This document shows positions 1-9,973 of a DNA stretch of 64,000 nucleotides, piece by piece. Made by a program: the position numbers and the translations under genes. How positions within the stretch are numbered: the stretch's first letter is position 1; the number at the start of each line of letters is the position of its first letter. The DNA lies in the NCBI GenBank assembly GCA_938023035.1, contig CALIDI010000007.1:1-64000 (forward strand). The letters run 5' to 3'. The notes beneath the pieces were generated by a model. The model was not told where the DNA came from, did no database searches, and saw nothing but the letters and a program-made list of their open reading frames with translations. Origin of the DNA: an uncultured Leptolyngbyaceae cyanobacterium (GTDB lineage: Bacteria; Cyanobacteriota; Cyanobacteriia; Leptolyngbyales; Leptolyngbyaceae).

Positions 1-27
1 TTGAGCAGATGCTGATACAGCAAGACC

Positions 28-190
28 CTGATTGACTGACAAAACCTAGCCCCCGGGCGGTTGAAACCGCTGCGACATCAACAAAGTCGGGCGCTGCCTC
101 TCTACCCTTACCGAAAACCCGCCTGCGCGGGTTTTGCATCTATAGGCGCGGCTTCCAGCCGCCAGCGAAAAAGTTTTGTCAATCAACGAG
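28..190. mobile_element. 163-bp MITE, copy 1
   Basis: A 163-bp non-coding element is nearly identical to one at 27392-27554, with the same length and only scattered substitutions. Its ends are imperfect 18-bp inverted repeats: the left end reads CTGATTGACTGACAAAAC, and the right end read inward is CTCGTTGATTGACAAAAC (15 of 18 match). Inside are short hairpins, among them AAAACCCGC/GCGGGTTTT and GCGGCT/AGCCGC. No target duplication is visible around this copy, so it may be older or rearranged. A 163-bp element cannot encode a transposase and must be moved in trans. Confidence 0.8.
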
Positions 191-569
191 CGTATCCGAC
201 AGTTAAAAACGCGACGACATGAGTCAACTCCAACTGGCAGACTTCAACCACCAGGCGGCTTCTGTCTAGTTGTCAATGAAGCTGGCTCTCCTGCTCCCAA
301 ACTTAGGAGGAGACCGTAGGGCGTGCGCAGCAGAGCCATCGCCCTGACAGGCATTCAAACCAGAGGAGTGAGGTGGCTTTTGTGAGCTACCCTGCTTAAT
401 TAAAGTCCATCGCCCTGACAGGCATTCAAACCAGGGGAGTGAGGGCAGTGCGATGCAAAAGTGTCTGGACTAGTGCTTGGGTAAAGTCGGGAGAGAGTCG
501 GGAGATAAACTTGTCTTGATCTGTCTCCTTAAGCTTCCTGAGCCGCAGATTGATTGCTGTTATAGCATC
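191..569. other. Intergenic stretch with a spaced repeat pair
   Basis: This is non-coding sequence between the MITE and the hydrolase gene, which is read towards it. It holds the 37-bp repeat pair listed separately. I see no convincing gene; a 60-codon frame from 477 overlaps the 3' end of the hydrolase and has no protein-like features. Confidence 0.5.
336..443. repeat. 37-bp direct repeat pair with a 34-bp spacer
   Basis: Two 37-bp copies (336-372 and 407-443) begin CCATCGCCCTGACAGGCATT and differ at one base (CAGAGG versus CAGGGG). They are separated by 34 unique bases. A small stem can form from GCC/GGC flanked by AT. Unit length and spacing resemble a cyanobacterial CRISPR repeat-spacer, but there are only two copies and no cas gene in the window. 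It could be an orphan or decayed mini-array, or a simple duplicated segment. Confidence 0.6.
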
Positions 570-1445
570 CTAGCTCCGCAAAAAATTGAGAATCTCGCGA
601 TTGACAGTTTGGGGGGCTTCTTGTTGTACCCAGTGACCGCAATCGGGAATACTAACTAGGCGATAGGGCGCATGAATCAATTGCTCTAACCCAGTGGTGT
701 GATCAGGGCAGAGAAAGCTATCGTCTTCTCCCCAAAGAATCAGAGTTGGCACGGTTACCGCTTGGAGTTGTTTGCCCCAATCGCGCAACCAGTTCCAAGG
801 AGTTAGCAATTGGCGATAGTAGCTTAGAGCAGCAGATAGTACGCCTGGTTTCTCCAAAGCCGCCTGGTAAACGGCGATTTCTTCTTTAGAGAAGGCCCCT
901 TTACGCACTGCTTGCGTCTGAAACAGATTATGGACAAAGGCTTTTAAGTTTTGCTGAATCAGCCACTCTGGCATCAATGGCACTTGGAAAGCCAAGACAT
1001 ACCAACTTCGTCGGAGTTGATCGAGATTGCCCAGCATTTCTTGTAAAAAGCGCTGCGGGTGGGGAGCATTGAGAATAACTAGACGATCAAGAAAGTGGGG
1101 AAACTTTTGGGCAAGCTGCCAGGCGATGATGCCACCCCAGTCATGCCCGATAATATGGGCACGCACATAACCCAGGCTGTGGATCAGGCCCCGAATGTCT
1201 TCAGTCAAAGTCTCTAGATCGTAACCGCCGCTGGGCTTGTCAGAGTCGTTATAGCCGCGTAGATCAGGCGCAACTACTTTGAAGTGTCTGGCCAAGACAG
1301 GAATTTGAAAGCGCCAGGAGTACCAAAACTCTGGAAATCCATGGAGCAATACCACTAAGTCCCCTTCTCCTTGGGTAACACAGTGTAACCGAATGCGGTT
1401 TGTGTCAACGAAGCAATGCTGCCAGGTGGCTGAAAGAGTTGTCAT
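570..1445 (-). CDS. Alpha/beta hydrolase, epoxide hydrolase-like
   Basis: This 291-aa soluble protein has the epoxide hydrolase/haloalkane dehalogenase layout. The oxyanion motif HGFPEFWYSW is at residues 35-44. The nucleophile is Asp102 in GHDWGG, which is why Asp-type epoxide hydrolase chemistry is favoured over a Ser esterase. A cap region follows at about 130-215, then the acid in GEDDSF and the catalytic His in DCGHW near the C-terminus. Length is normal for the family, which opens epoxides or cleaves carbon-halogen bonds through an alkyl-enzyme ester. It appears monocistronic; the neighbours say nothing about substrate. Confidence 0.85.
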   Translation of the reverse strand: MTTLSATWQHCFVDTNRIRLHCVTQGEGDLVVLLHGFPEFWYSWRFQIPVLARHFKVVAPDLRGYNDSDKPSGGYDLETLTEDIRGLIHSLGYVRAHIIGHDWGGIIAWQLAQKFPHFLDRLVILNAPHPQRFLQEMLGNLDQLRRSWYVLAFQVPLMPEWLIQQNLKAFVHNLFQTQAVRKGAFSKEEIAVYQAALEKPGVLSAALSYYRQLLTPWNWLRDWGKQLQAVTVPTLILWGEDDSFLCPDHTTGLEQLIHAPYRLVSIPDCGHWVQQEAPQTVNREILNFLRS

Positions 1446-1522
1446 ACGAGACTGAGAAAGACAGCGGTTGGCAAAAAGATGTATCGCTAGCTACCAACCA
1501 TAAATTCACTTCTTTCAGGGTA

Positions 1523-2014
1523 TCATCTGGGCTGTTTTTTCGGGAAAACTCCTTCATGCCCTGACTCTATGGAGCGAACGATCGCCCCGGGGGGACGGAG
1601 AGCTTCCCTGCCTAGCATGAACATGCCTGCCACCCCAATCCCAACCAGATAGATGTAAGGATGCCAGTAACGGCTGACTTGTTGCAGGGGGCTAAGGTGG
1701 GGATGGCGGATGGAAAGAAATAACAGCAGAAAAAGTAAGGAGAGGGCACTACTGCCAACAAACAGCAGCCCTATTTGAATACGGGCAGATTGCCGTTCGG
1801 CCTCTGTAATTGTGTCAAGGTCAATGGTTGCCAGTTCCATCAGGGTTGTATCGGCCAGGAGCGATATTTCTCCCAGGCGGATGGCCAGAGACACAGGTAG
1901 AAGCGGGACAAGGCCACGAAGCAGTTGAGCCCGCAGCGATCGCTCCGTGTCTCGTAGTAGGACGAGCGGCGCTTTGATGAAAACCGTTGACCAAAGGGAA
2001 GGCTGATCTGGCAT
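1523..2014 (-). CDS. Small membrane protein of unknown function
   Basis: This 163-aa protein has two clear hydrophobic helices (about residues 80-102 and 118-136) and a less certain N-terminal one around 33-45. The N-terminal part is amphipathic and the C-terminal tail is basic. I do not recognise a family. The overlapping frame at 1821-2084 lacks protein character and is rejected. It lies 77 bp upstream of the hydrolase on the same strand, so the two could be co-transcribed. Confidence 0.6.
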   Translation of the reverse strand: MPDQPSLWSTVFIKAPLVLLRDTERSLRAQLLRGLVPLLPVSLAIRLGEISLLADTTLMELATIDLDTITEAERQSARIQIGLLFVGSSALSLLFLLLFLSIRHPHLSPLQQVSRYWHPYIYLVGIGVAGMFMLGREALRPPGAIVRSIESGHEGVFPKKQPR

Positions 2015-2361
2015 GGTTGACGAGCCTGGAGGTGAGATCGACGCTATCGGGGCACAGGAATCGTTTTCTGGTTTCTGCGATCACTCAATTGATTAGTCAA
2101 ATTATAGCGATCGCCCGATTGCTGAGTCCATTAGGGAAGTAAGGGGCATGGAAGCGCTGTCCCCCGCCAGAGCCCCCTCTGCACCCTGTCCTCAATCCGG
2201 TGGCGATGGCTATAAATAAAGAAGGAGGCCCCTCAATCAGGGATTTCACCTCTGCCCCGCGCCTCACCCTACAGAGGTGACTATACTTTTCTTGCTGTGC
2301 TCTTTCAGCGATCGCTCAGAACCATCTATGCTACTGATTACGGATGAACGCAAAGTAAGAG
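2015..2361. other. Divergent intergenic region
   Basis: This region between the minus-strand membrane gene and accC should hold both promoters. It contains several GATCGC-type HIP1 fragments. I see no gene, RNA or clear terminator. Confidence 0.4.
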
Positions 2362-3723
2362 ATGCAGTTTTCTAAAATCCTGATTGCTAACCGAGGGGAA
2401 ATCGCGCTACGAATTATTCGTACCTGCGAAGAGTTAGGCATTGCCACAGTTGCCGTCCACTCAACGATTGATCGGAATTCTTTACATGTGCAACTGGCGG
2501 ATGAAGCCGTGTGTATTGGGGAACCCCCTAGCAGTAAAAGTTACCTCAACATTCCCAACATTATCGCAGCGGCTCTAACACGCAATGCAACGGCGATTCA
2601 TCCGGGCTATGGCTTCTTGGCAGAAAATTCTCGTTTTGTCGAAATCTGTGCCGACCATCAAATTGCGTTTATTGGCCCTACTGCCGAAGCAATCCGGCTG
2701 ATGGGGGATAAATCCACTGCCAAAAAAACCATGCAGGCCGTAGGGGTACCCACAGTGCCAGGAAGTGCTGGGTTGGTTCTCGATGAAGCAGAAGCCCAGG
2801 CGATCGCCCGCAAAATTGGCTACCCTGTCATCATTAAAGCCACCGCTGGGGGAGGTGGCCGGGGGATGCGCCTGGTAAAGGATGAAGCCGATTTGGGTAA
2901 ATTGTTTGCGGCAGCCCAGGGAGAAGCAGAAGCCGCCTTTGGTAATCCCGGCCTATACATTGAAAAATTCATTCAAAAGCCTCGCCACATTGAGTTTCAA
3001 ATCCTCGCAGACAACTACGGCAATGTCGTGCATCTGGGAGAGCGGGAATGCTCCATTCAACGGCGACATCAAAAACTGTTAGAAGAGGCTCCTAGCACTG
3101 CTCTTACCCCAGAACTGCGAGAAAAAATGGGGGCGGCAGCGGTACTGGCAGCCCGCTCCATCAACTATGTGGGCGCGGGAACCATTGAGTTTTTGCTAGA
3201 TGCATCGGGCGATTTCTACTTCATGGAAATGAATACCCGGATTCAAGTAGAGCATCCGGTCACCGAGATGGTGACAGGCCTGGACTTGATTGCAGAACAG
3301 ATTCGCATCGCCCAAGGGGAGGTTCTGAGCGTTCGCCAGGAAGAAATTGAGTTGCGCGGCCACGCGATCGAATGCCGGATTAATGCTGAAGACCCTGACT
3401 ATAACTTTCGCCCAGCCCCCGGACGCATCAATGGTTACCTGCCGCCCAGTGGGCCAGGCGTTCGGATGGATTCCCACGTTTATACCGACTACGAAATTCC
3501 GCCCTACTACGATTCGTTGATTGGCAAGCTGATTGTTTGGGGGCCAGATCGGCCCTCAGCCATTCGACGGATGCGTCGGGCTTTGCGAGAATGCGCGGTG
3601 ACGGGTTTGCCGACAACGATCGCCTTTCATCAAAAAATTCTGGATACGCCCGAATTTCAACAGGGTGAGATCTATACCAATTTTGTCGAGCAACTGATGC
3701 AGCGAGAAAACCGCCAAATTTGA
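2362..3723 (+). CDS. accC: Biotin carboxylase of acetyl-CoA carboxylase
   Basis: This 453-aa protein starts with the AccC signature [19 protein letters not shown]. It catalyses ATP-dependent carboxylation of biotin on BCCP, the first half of malonyl-CoA formation for fatty acid synthesis. Visible features are the biotin carboxylase N domain, an ATP-grasp domain with the glycine-rich [12 protein letters not shown] loop near residue 160, the [20 protein letters not shown] motif carrying catalytic Glu, Asn and Arg residues, and the biotin carboxylase C domain. The length matches the stand-alone bacterial subunit. accB, accA and accD are not next to it, which is usual in cyanobacteria. Confidence 0.97.
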   Translation: MQFSKILIANRGEIALRIIRTCEELGIATVAVHSTIDRNSLHVQLADEAVCIGEPPSSKSYLNIPNIIAAALTRNATAIHPGYGFLAENSRFVEICADHQIAFIGPTAEAIRLMGDKSTAKKTMQAVGVPTVPGSAGLVLDEAEAQAIARKIGYPVIIKATAGGGGRGMRLVKDEADLGKLFAAAQGEAEAAFGNPGLYIEKFIQKPRHIEFQILADNYGNVVHLGERECSIQRRHQKLLEEAPSTALTPELREKMGAAAVLAARSINYVGAGTIEFLLDASGDFYFMEMNTRIQVEHPVTEMVTGLDLIAEQIRIAQGEVLSVRQEEIELRGHAIECRINAEDPDYNFRPAPGRINGYLPPSGPGVRMDSHVYTDYEIPPYYDSLIGKLIVWGPDRPSAIRRMRRALRECAVTGLPTTIAFHQKILDTPEFQQGEIYTNFVEQLMQRENRQI

Positions 3724-3977
3724 TACCTTCGTATTATCACAGTGGAGGATGAAGCTAGATGACCCCATTTTCTGGCCAATCAATGGCATAAACCAATGGG
3801 GCAAGCCTCAGCAGGTATTTTGCCCACACGGGCAGGCAATGAGGCTCAAACGATTCTCAATCTTCAGAGGGCTTCTATCTAGCTATAGTGTCTTCTTTAT
3901 AGAAAAACCCCTAAATCTAGTAGCCATCCTGCCGGCGATCGCGTAACCTGTTACTCGTTGCTTGGGTTTGAGTTGCC

Positions 3978-6900
3978 ATGTCCTTTGTTGGTCTACACAA
4001 TCACAGTGATTACAGTTTGCTGGATGGGGCTAGCCAGTTACCCAATTTGATTGACCGGGCGATTGAAATGGGGATGCCAGCGATCGCCCTGACGGATCAC
4101 GGTGTCATGTATGGCGCGATCGAGTTACTGAAAGTCACCAAAGATAAGCCTATCAAACCCATCATTGGCAACGAGATGTACATCATCAACGGGGATATTG
4201 CCAAACAGGAGCGGCGGCCCCGCTACCACCAAATTGTGCTGGCCAAAAATAAGCAGGGCTATAAGAACCTGGTGAAGTTAACGACCATCTCTCACCTAAA
4301 GGGTACCCAGGGCAAAGGGATTTTTTCGCGACCCTGCATTAATAAGGATTTACTGGCTCAGTACCATGAGGGTTTAGTGGTTACCAGTGGTTGTATGGCG
4401 GGCGAGGTGCCCCAGGCCATTCTCCAGGGTAAGCCCGATGCGGCTCGACGAATCGCCCAGTGGTATCAGAGCCTGTTTGGTGAAGACTATTACCTGGAAA
4501 TTCAAGACCACGGTTTTCAAGAAGAACGTATTATCAACGTCGAGATTGCCAAAATTGCGGCTGAACTCGGCATTAAAATCGTTGCCACGAACGACTCTCA
4601 CTTCACCTCCTGCTACGATGTGGAAGCCCACGATGCCTTACTCTGCATTCAAACGGGTAAGCTCATCACCGAGGAAAAACGGCTCCGCTACACCGGCACC
4701 GAATACCTCAAGTCACCAGCGGAGATGCGTCAACTATTTCGTGACCATTTGCCCGCCGCCGTGATTGAAGCAGCGATCGCCACAACGCTAGAAGTGGCCG
4801 ATAAAATCGAAGCTTACAACATTCTGGGGGAGCCACGCTTACCCAACTACCCGGTACCAGAGGGCTACACCGATGGCACCTATCTCGAAAAGATTGCCCG
4901 TGAAGGCCTGGCCGCGCGCAAGCACTGTTCCAGTTATGCTGAGGTTGACTCCACCTATCGCGATCGCCTGGAGTATGAGTTGCAGATGATGCAACGCATG
5001 GGTTTTGCCGCCTACTTCCTGGTCGTGTGGGACTATATTAAATTTGCCCGCGATCGCGGCATTCCCGTGGGGCCGGGGCGCGGGTCAGCAGCCGGTTCCC
5101 TGGTAGCCTACGCCATGGGCATCACGAACATTGACCCAGTACACCACGGCCTCCTGTTTGAACGCTTTCTCAACCCCGAACGCAAATCCATGCCCGATAT
5201 TGACACAGACTTCTGCATTGATCGGCGAGAAGAAGTGATTCAATACGTCACCGAAAAATATGGCCCCGACCATGTCGCTCAAATTATCACCTACAACCGC
5301 ATGACCTCCAAGGCCGTGCTTAAGGATGTGGCGCGGGTGCTGGATATCCCCTACGGCGAATCAGACCGCATGACCAAAATGATTCCCGTAGTACGGGGCA
5401 AGCCCACCAAGCTCAAGGTGATGATTTCTGACGAAACCCCTGCCCCTGAGTTTAAAGAAAAATACGACAAAGACCTGACCGTTCCCGGCTCCAATGTCAC
5501 CTATCGCCGCTGGATTGACACCGCCATTCGGATTGAGGGCACCAATAAAAGTGTTGGAATTCATGCAGCTGGCGTGGTGATTTCCTCCGACCCGTTAGAT
5601 GAGGTCGTGCCTCTACAACGCAACGCCGATGGAGCCGTCTTTACCCAGTACTACATGGAAGACATCGAAGCCATCGGCCTACTCAAAATGGACTTTTTGG
5701 GCCTCAAGAACCTGACGATGATTCAAAAGACCCTGGATCTGGTGCAGCAGGGCCACCAACAAACCATCGATTTAGATCGGTTGCCCTTGGATGACCCCGC
5801 AACCTACCGCCTTCTCGAAAAGGGTGAACTGGAAGGGGTGTTCCAGCTAGAGTCATCTGGAATGCGCCAGATTGTGCGCGACTTAAAACCCTCTGGTTTA
5901 GAGGATATTTCCTCGGTGCTGGCCCTCTATCGCCCCGGCCCCCTCGATGCTGGACTCATCCCCAAATTTATTAATCGCAAGCATGGGCGCGAAAAAATCG
6001 ACTATGCCCACGATATTCTTAAGCCGATTCTAAATGAAACCTACGGCATCATGGTCTACCAGGAGCAGATCATGAAAATCGCCCAGGATATGGCGGGGTA
6101 TTCCTTAGGGCAGGCTGACTTGCTGCGGCGGGCCATGGGTAAGAAGAAAAAAGCCGAGATGGAAAAGCACCAGGAAATCTTTGTGAATGGTGCCAGGGAG
6201 CGGGGCGTAGACGAGAAAGTTGCCGTGGAACTGTTTGAGCAAATGGTGAAGTTTGCAGAATATTGCTTCAACAAATCCCACTCCTTTGCCTATGGCTATG
6301 TTACTTACCAGACTGCCTATCTCAAGGCCAACTATCCCACTGAGTATATGGCTGCCTTGCTCACGGCTAACAGTGGCGACCAAGACAAGGTGCAAAAGTA
6401 TATCGCGGCCTGTCTGGCCATGGGCATTGAGGTAGAACCCCCAGACATCAATCGCTCAGGGGTAGATTTTACCCCCACAGGTAAGAGCATTCTGTTTGGG
6501 CTGTCGGCAGTGCGGAATGTTGGCATGGGGCCGATTGAATGTATCTTGCAAGCGCGGCAAGAAGGGGGCGCGTTTCAATCTCTGGCTGATCTCTGCGATC
6601 GCATTGATTCGCGGGCCGTCAACCGCCGCGCTCTGGAATCCTTAATTTATGCCGGAGCGATGGATCGACTCCACCCTACCGCCAATCGCCACCAAATGAT
6701 TCGCCATGTAGAACTGCTACTAGATTGGTCCCAATCTCGCCGAGCTGAGCGCGAGATTGGCCAAGGCAACTTGTTTGACCTCCTGTCCCCCAAGGTCGGA
6801 GAGACTGCCGCTAGCTTTGATGCTGCGCCCCAGGCCCCTCCTGTCGAAGATTACCCCACTCAAGAACGCCTTCGCTTAGAAAAAGAAATCCTCGGTTTCT

Positions 6901-7502
6901 ACATCTCTGACCATCCCCTCAAGATGGTGCGTAACGCCATCAAGCTCTTAGCCCCAATTAATCTGAGCGACCTAGAAGACTACGCCGACACTGGTGTGAT
7001 TAGCGCCGTGGTCATGCTAACCAATGTAAAACTGGTTACCACGAAAAAGGGCGATCGCATGGCGATTGTCCAGCTTGAGGATCTAACCGGGCACACTGAG
7101 GCAGTTATCTTTCCCAAATCCTTTGAGCGTGTGGGGCCGCTAATCACGGCTGACGCCCGCCTGATTGTTTGGGGCAAGGTTGATCGCCGAGACGATCAAG
7201 TACAACTAGTCATCGAAGATGCCGAACCTATTGACGATATGCACTTAGTCATGGTGGAGCTAGATCCTAAATTCGCCAGCGACATTGCCGAACGCCAACG
7301 GCTCAAAGAAGTGATTCTCAATCATCAGGGAGAAAAAGACAAAGCAAAAGTACCGATTGTTGCAGTCATCAAAAACCAGCAGAAACAGCACATGGTACCC
7401 TTTGGCGCACAGTTTCGCGTTGAAAATCACGAAACAACGGTGAATGCTCTCGTACAGGCCGGCTTTCGGGCCAGAGCCTCAACCCTCGTTAGCAAAAGCT
7501 GA
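3978..7502 (+). CDS. dnaE: DNA polymerase III alpha subunit, uninterrupted
   Basis: This 1174-aa catalytic subunit of the chromosomal replicase opens with a PHP domain ([14 protein letters not shown], residues 5-18). It has the polymerase motif [12 protein letters not shown] and the metal-binding PDIDTDF motif near residue 405. The tail holds a helix-hairpin-helix region and an OB domain (about 1005-1080). Many cyanobacteria split dnaE into two distant genes joined by a trans-splicing intein at [10 protein letters not shown]. Here Tyr762 and Cys763 are contiguous and there is no intein sequence, so the protein is made in one piece. The beta-proteobacterial-type exonuclease is not part of it. 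Confidence 0.97.
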   Translation: MSFVGLHNHSDYSLLDGASQLPNLIDRAIEMGMPAIALTDHGVMYGAIELLKVTKDKPIKPIIGNEMYIINGDIAKQERRPRYHQIVLAKNKQGYKNLVKLTTISHLKGTQGKGIFSRPCINKDLLAQYHEGLVVTSGCMAGEVPQAILQGKPDAARRIAQWYQSLFGEDYYLEIQDHGFQEERIINVEIAKIAAELGIKIVATNDSHFTSCYDVEAHDALLCIQTGKLITEEKRLRYTGTEYLKSPAEMRQLFRDHLPAAVIEAAIATTLEVADKIEAYNILGEPRLPNYPVPEGYTDGTYLEKIAREGLAARKHCSSYAEVDSTYRDRLEYELQMMQRMGFAAYFLVVWDYIKFARDRGIPVGPGRGSAAGSLVAYAMGITNIDPVHHGLLFERFLNPERKSMPDIDTDFCIDRREEVIQYVTEKYGPDHVAQIITYNRMTSKAVLKDVARVLDIPYGESDRMTKMIPVVRGKPTKLKVMISDETPAPEFKEKYDKDLTVPGSNVTYRRWIDTAIRIEGTNKSVGIHAAGVVISSDPLDEVVPLQRNADGAVFTQYYMEDIEAIGLLKMDFLGLKNLTMIQKTLDLVQQGHQQTIDLDRLPLDDPATYRLLEKGELEGVFQLESSGMRQIVRDLKPSGLEDISSVLALYRPGPLDAGLIPKFINRKHGREKIDYAHDILKPILNETYGIMVYQEQIMKIAQDMAGYSLGQADLLRRAMGKKKKAEMEKHQEIFVNGARERGVDEKVAVELFEQMVKFAEYCFNKSHSFAYGYVTYQTAYLKANYPTEYMAALLTANSGDQDKVQKYIAACLAMGIEVEPPDINRSGVDFTPTGKSILFGLSAVRNVGMGPIECILQARQEGGAFQSLADLCDRIDSRAVNRRALESLIYAGAMDRLHPTANRHQMIRHVELLLDWSQSRRAEREIGQGNLFDLLSPKVGETAASFDAAPQAPPVEDYPTQERLRLEKEILGFYISDHPLKMVRNAIKLLAPINLSDLEDYADTGVISAVVMLTNVKLVTTKKGDRMAIVQLEDLTGHTEAVIFPKSFERVGPLITADARLIVWGKVDRRDDQVQLVIEDAEPIDDMHLVMVELDPKFASDIAERQRLKEVILNHQGEKDKAKVPIVAVIKNQQKQHMVPFGAQFRVENHETTVNALVQAGFRARASTLVSKS

Positions 7503-7738
7503 TGAACCAAGCACACTTAAAACTCTAAAATTCAGTATTGTAGCCTCTAGCGTCGTAGGACAGGGCTTAGGAGTAAAACTTGCTCCTTGAGAAAGCTTTT
7601 GCAAAATACTGGCTCTCATTCCTGGCGATGCTGCTGCCCTAATAGGGCAGGACAGTGTGCAAAGGTTGCATCAGAAATCCCAAGCGTATCAGAGCTTCTA
7701 CCTTCAAAAAACAGGCAAACCGCTTATACTGTCGAGCA

Positions 7739-7909
7739 CTAATTTAAGCCTAACCAAGCTAACAGCCCCTTACCTGTTGCGTATTCAATCACCAAGACGA
7801 GAATAAACCCAATCATAGCAGCCCGACCATTCAGGCGCTCGGAGTAATGATTAAATCCAAACTTAGGCTCTGTGATGTTCGGCGTGACCGATGGCTTTAT
7901 GTTAGTCAT
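7739..7909 (-). CDS. High-light-inducible protein (Hli/Scp), 56 aa
   Basis: This 56-codon gene encodes a one-helix Hli protein. The stretch FGFNHYSERLNGRAAMIGF (residues 17-35) is the chlorophyll a/b-binding signature, with Glu24, Asn27 and Arg29 as the ExxNxR pigment ligands. One membrane helix follows (about 30-48). Hlips bind chlorophyll and carotenoid and protect photosystem assembly intermediates under high light. The start is the ATG at 7909, and a GGGAG sits about 10 bases upstream. Two 20-bp tandem repeats lie directly upstream and may be regulatory. The gene stands alone, convergent with dnaE. Confidence 0.9.
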   Translation of the reverse strand: MTNIKPSVTPNITEPKFGFNHYSERLNGRAAMIGFILVLVIEYATGKGLLAWLGLN

Positions 7910-8337
7910 TGAATAAATACTCCCAGATTTCTCTTAAAAATAGGTCACTTTACCCCAAAATAGGCCTCTTTACCCCATCGAGGCGGGGAAACAAGCCAGA
8001 GACTCACTTTGATCCTAGAGAGACCCACAGTAGATCTGCAATCTAAGGTAAGTGAGGCAGGCGGCATCACAAAAATTTACATAATCTTAGCCCACGGGGA
8101 ACCAAGTTGCCAAGCAGATTGCGCGATCGCGCGTTGCGAAGGAGCCTAGAATCAATAATATGAACTCTTGGGGCAAGTTCCGGCAGGCAGTTCGTCCTAA
8201 GAGGTGGGGAATGCACCCAAAGAGATCCAAGCAATTGAGAACTTTAGCAAATTACCGCAGAGGGCTGAGGTATTGATAACGAGAATCTCCTTGACTGATC
8301 GCCTGCGTCTTCACCAAAGGATCTGCAGTGTCACCCG
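7910..8337. other. Upstream region of the hli gene
   Basis: This holds the 20-bp tandem repeat just upstream of hli. The remainder to the end of the protease gene shows no gene or RNA that I can support. Confidence 0.4.
7937..7976. repeat. 20-bp tandem repeat in the hli promoter region
   Basis: Two adjacent copies, AAAATAGGTCACTTTACCCC and AAAATAGGCCTCTTTACCCC (17 of 20 identical), end 28 bases upstream of the hli start codon. Read on the gene's strand each is GGGGTAAAG...CCTATTTT. Direct repeats of helical-turn-multiple length at this place suggest a paired regulator site. They do not match the published HLR1 element well. Confidence 0.65.
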
Positions 8338-8892
8338 CTACCGACGATGAAACTCCACAACATCTTGCTTGATCTTAATGTCATATCGCCCGAAAAAATT
8401 TTGCCCTAGCAAGCCTGTTGCCGCATTGGGGGCAATCACAACTTGCAGATCACGGGCTTCTGCCCCATCGATAGAAATCGATCGCAAGCGACCAATGGGC
8501 AACACAACGGTGCGGCCATCCGCCATGACAAACCGCCCGTTAGTAAGCACCGGCACATTTAAAGCGGCGGCCATTTGCTGCGTGATCAATGTGCCACTTG
8601 CACCCGTGTCAAGCAACATCTCAAAGGTCCGAGAACCGTTGAAGGTGACATCAATAACAGGGGTGCCACCCTCGCGCCGCTTGATACGAGCCGTATGAAC
8701 CCCCTGCTGAGTTGAGGTTCTAGAAACACCACATAACTTATCCAGACTAACTCGTTGCCCTGAGGAGGTGACCATAAAGCAACCTGCATCTTGGGCGATC
8801 GCCGGTGCACCCACGACCCCCTGCCCCAGGGTCGCCAGTAAATAAGCGCCACTACCTATGCCCAAGATCCAACCAGTCAGCCCTATTTTCAT
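8338..8892 (-). CDS. Retropepsin-like aspartic protease, exported
   Basis: This 184-aa protein belongs to the clan AA single-domain aspartic proteases. The catalytic motif is LLDTGASGT, followed by the flap region and the hydrophobic motif GLLGQNFFGRYDIKI. An N-terminal hydrophobic segment (ILGIGSGAYLLATLG) acts as signal or anchor, so the protease domain is probably periplasmic. I chose the ATG at 8892 because GAGGTGAG lies just upstream; an in-frame ATG at 8919 would add nine residues. Retropepsins work as dimers; substrates of the cyanobacterial proteins are unknown. Confidence 0.85.
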   Translation of the reverse strand: MKIGLTGWILGIGSGAYLLATLGQGVVGAPAIAQDAGCFMVTSSGQRVSLDKLCGVSRTSTQQGVHTARIKRREGGTPVIDVTFNGSRTFEMLLDTGASGTLITQQMAAALNVPVLTNGRFVMADGRTVVLPIGRLRSISIDGAEARDLQVVIAPNAATGLLGQNFFGRYDIKIKQDVVEFHRR

Positions 8893-9284
8893 CGCCTCAC
8901 CTCTCATAGCCATAGCCACCTGATTGAAGACGGGGTGCAGGAGGAGAACCCCTACCTGAAGGCAGCGCCCTCACAGCCCCTTAACCCCCAATAAACTCCA
9001 GCCACCTAAGTGATCGCTACATGTGTTCGTTGCGATCGCCCGGCCTTGATTGATTATAGAGTTCCCCTTCTTGCTATCTAACGATTGAAGGCCATCCCAA
9101 ACAGTGAGATGGCCACTAACTGGAGCATTGCCACTAATTAGGGCATTGTATGCGTGTTCCATCTAACAAGTTTGGATGGGTTACAGACCCTTATGACCAT
9201 TTCTAATTTTAGACTGGTGGTGAGCTTGTCGAACGATGAATCCGACAGTGAGAGTCGTGCAAAGGGTTCTGGTTCATGGGTTCT

Positions 9285-9483
9285 AGCTTCAAAATGCAAC
9301 AGCAATTGCCGCCGGAGTAATCGGTGCGATTTTGGCTAGCCGCATCCCTGCAACGCCAAACGTTTAGTCGGGTGCCACACTCCTTGTTTCAGTGGGTACT
9401 GTAGGCATCACCATGTTTCTTATGGCGACAGCGCGTCAGAAATTCTACCGAGTATTGGCCGTTGAGCACTTGGTTTTGTCTTA
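9285..9483 (+). pseudogene. Remnant of a small membrane protein
   Basis: One frame reads as two hydrophobic helices, AIAAGVIGAILASRI and LLVSVGTVGITMFLMATARQ, separated by an in-frame TAG after the codons for NV and preceded by another TAG. The second half and its 3' flank (9416-9504) resemble 13229-13314. The reading frame and composition look like a decayed small membrane protein, but no start codon survives. Family unknown. Confidence 0.35.
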
Positions 9484-9677
9484 ACTTAAGCTTTCTGAAC
9501 AAAGATAGATTCTTTGTGCTCTGGGTTACCTGAGTAGCGTCCTAATTTTGCCCGATCCAAGAATTTTTTTGGTGGTACTGGAATCGTTAGGTTAAGCCTT
9601 TTTCCAAAAATTTTCCTCAATCCGTCGATATTGCAGCGATTCTAAAGTTTTCCGTAATAACCCTGAAATCACCTGAG

Positions 9678-9728
9678 CTTAATACTTGTCATATCAAGCT
9701 TAATCTCAAGATTATCCAGGATTAATCT
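9678..9728 (+). promoter_or_regulatory. Candidate Pho box upstream of phoX
   Basis: The core 9699-9728 reads CTTAATCT, CAA, GATTATCC, AGG, ATTAATCT: three octamers spaced by 3 bp, the geometry of the cyanobacterial Pho box bound by SphR/PhoB. The first octamer matches the yTTAAyyT consensus fully, the third matches at 7 of 8 and the middle one is weak. A further CTTAATAC lies at 9678-9685. The following gene, 246 bp downstream, encodes a PhoX phosphatase, a classic member of the phosphate regulon. Confidence 0.6.
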
Positions 9729-9973
9729 TATGGCGATAAGTTCATGCGTGGGATCACGTCCGTACAAACACTCGCATCTGTGTTTAAGAATACGGGACAC
9801 CTGCAACGGAATCTGGAAATTTTTCTGAGCTGATGCAGGCTGTTGATCTGAGGGAAAGCGGCGGGATTGATTCCTAGGGCTGCGTCATCTCACCCTGTTC
9901 TTAAGCAAGATTGCCATCGTACATTGCCTGCTTGAATCAAACTTTTAGAGAGCTGAAGTAATTAATTCTTACC

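Larger units (their letters stand above)
8893..9973. other. Long intergenic region with a gene remnant and a Pho box
   Basis: About 1.1 kb upstream of phoX has no intact gene. It contains a decayed membrane-protein remnant (about 9285-9483), part of which is homologous to 13229-13314, and an array of Pho-box-like octamers at 9678-9728. Short open frames on either strand here have no recognisable protein character. Confidence 0.5.

Noticed and set aside
336-443. Calling the repeat pair a CRISPR array
   Set aside because: Two repeats, no cas genes and no third unit are not enough. It is kept only as a repeat with a possible CRISPR origin.
1821-2084. 87-codon minus-strand frame overlapping the membrane protein gene
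   Set aside because: The overlapping frame at 1523-2014 has membrane helices and ordinary composition. This one does not.
3749-3946. 65-codon frame between accC and dnaE
   Set aside because: There is no ribosome site, no conserved-looking segment and mixed composition. It is probably non-coding spacer.
6240-6290. Split-intein junction in dnaE
   Set aside because: The extein residues flanking the usual insertion point are contiguous and no intein motifs are present.
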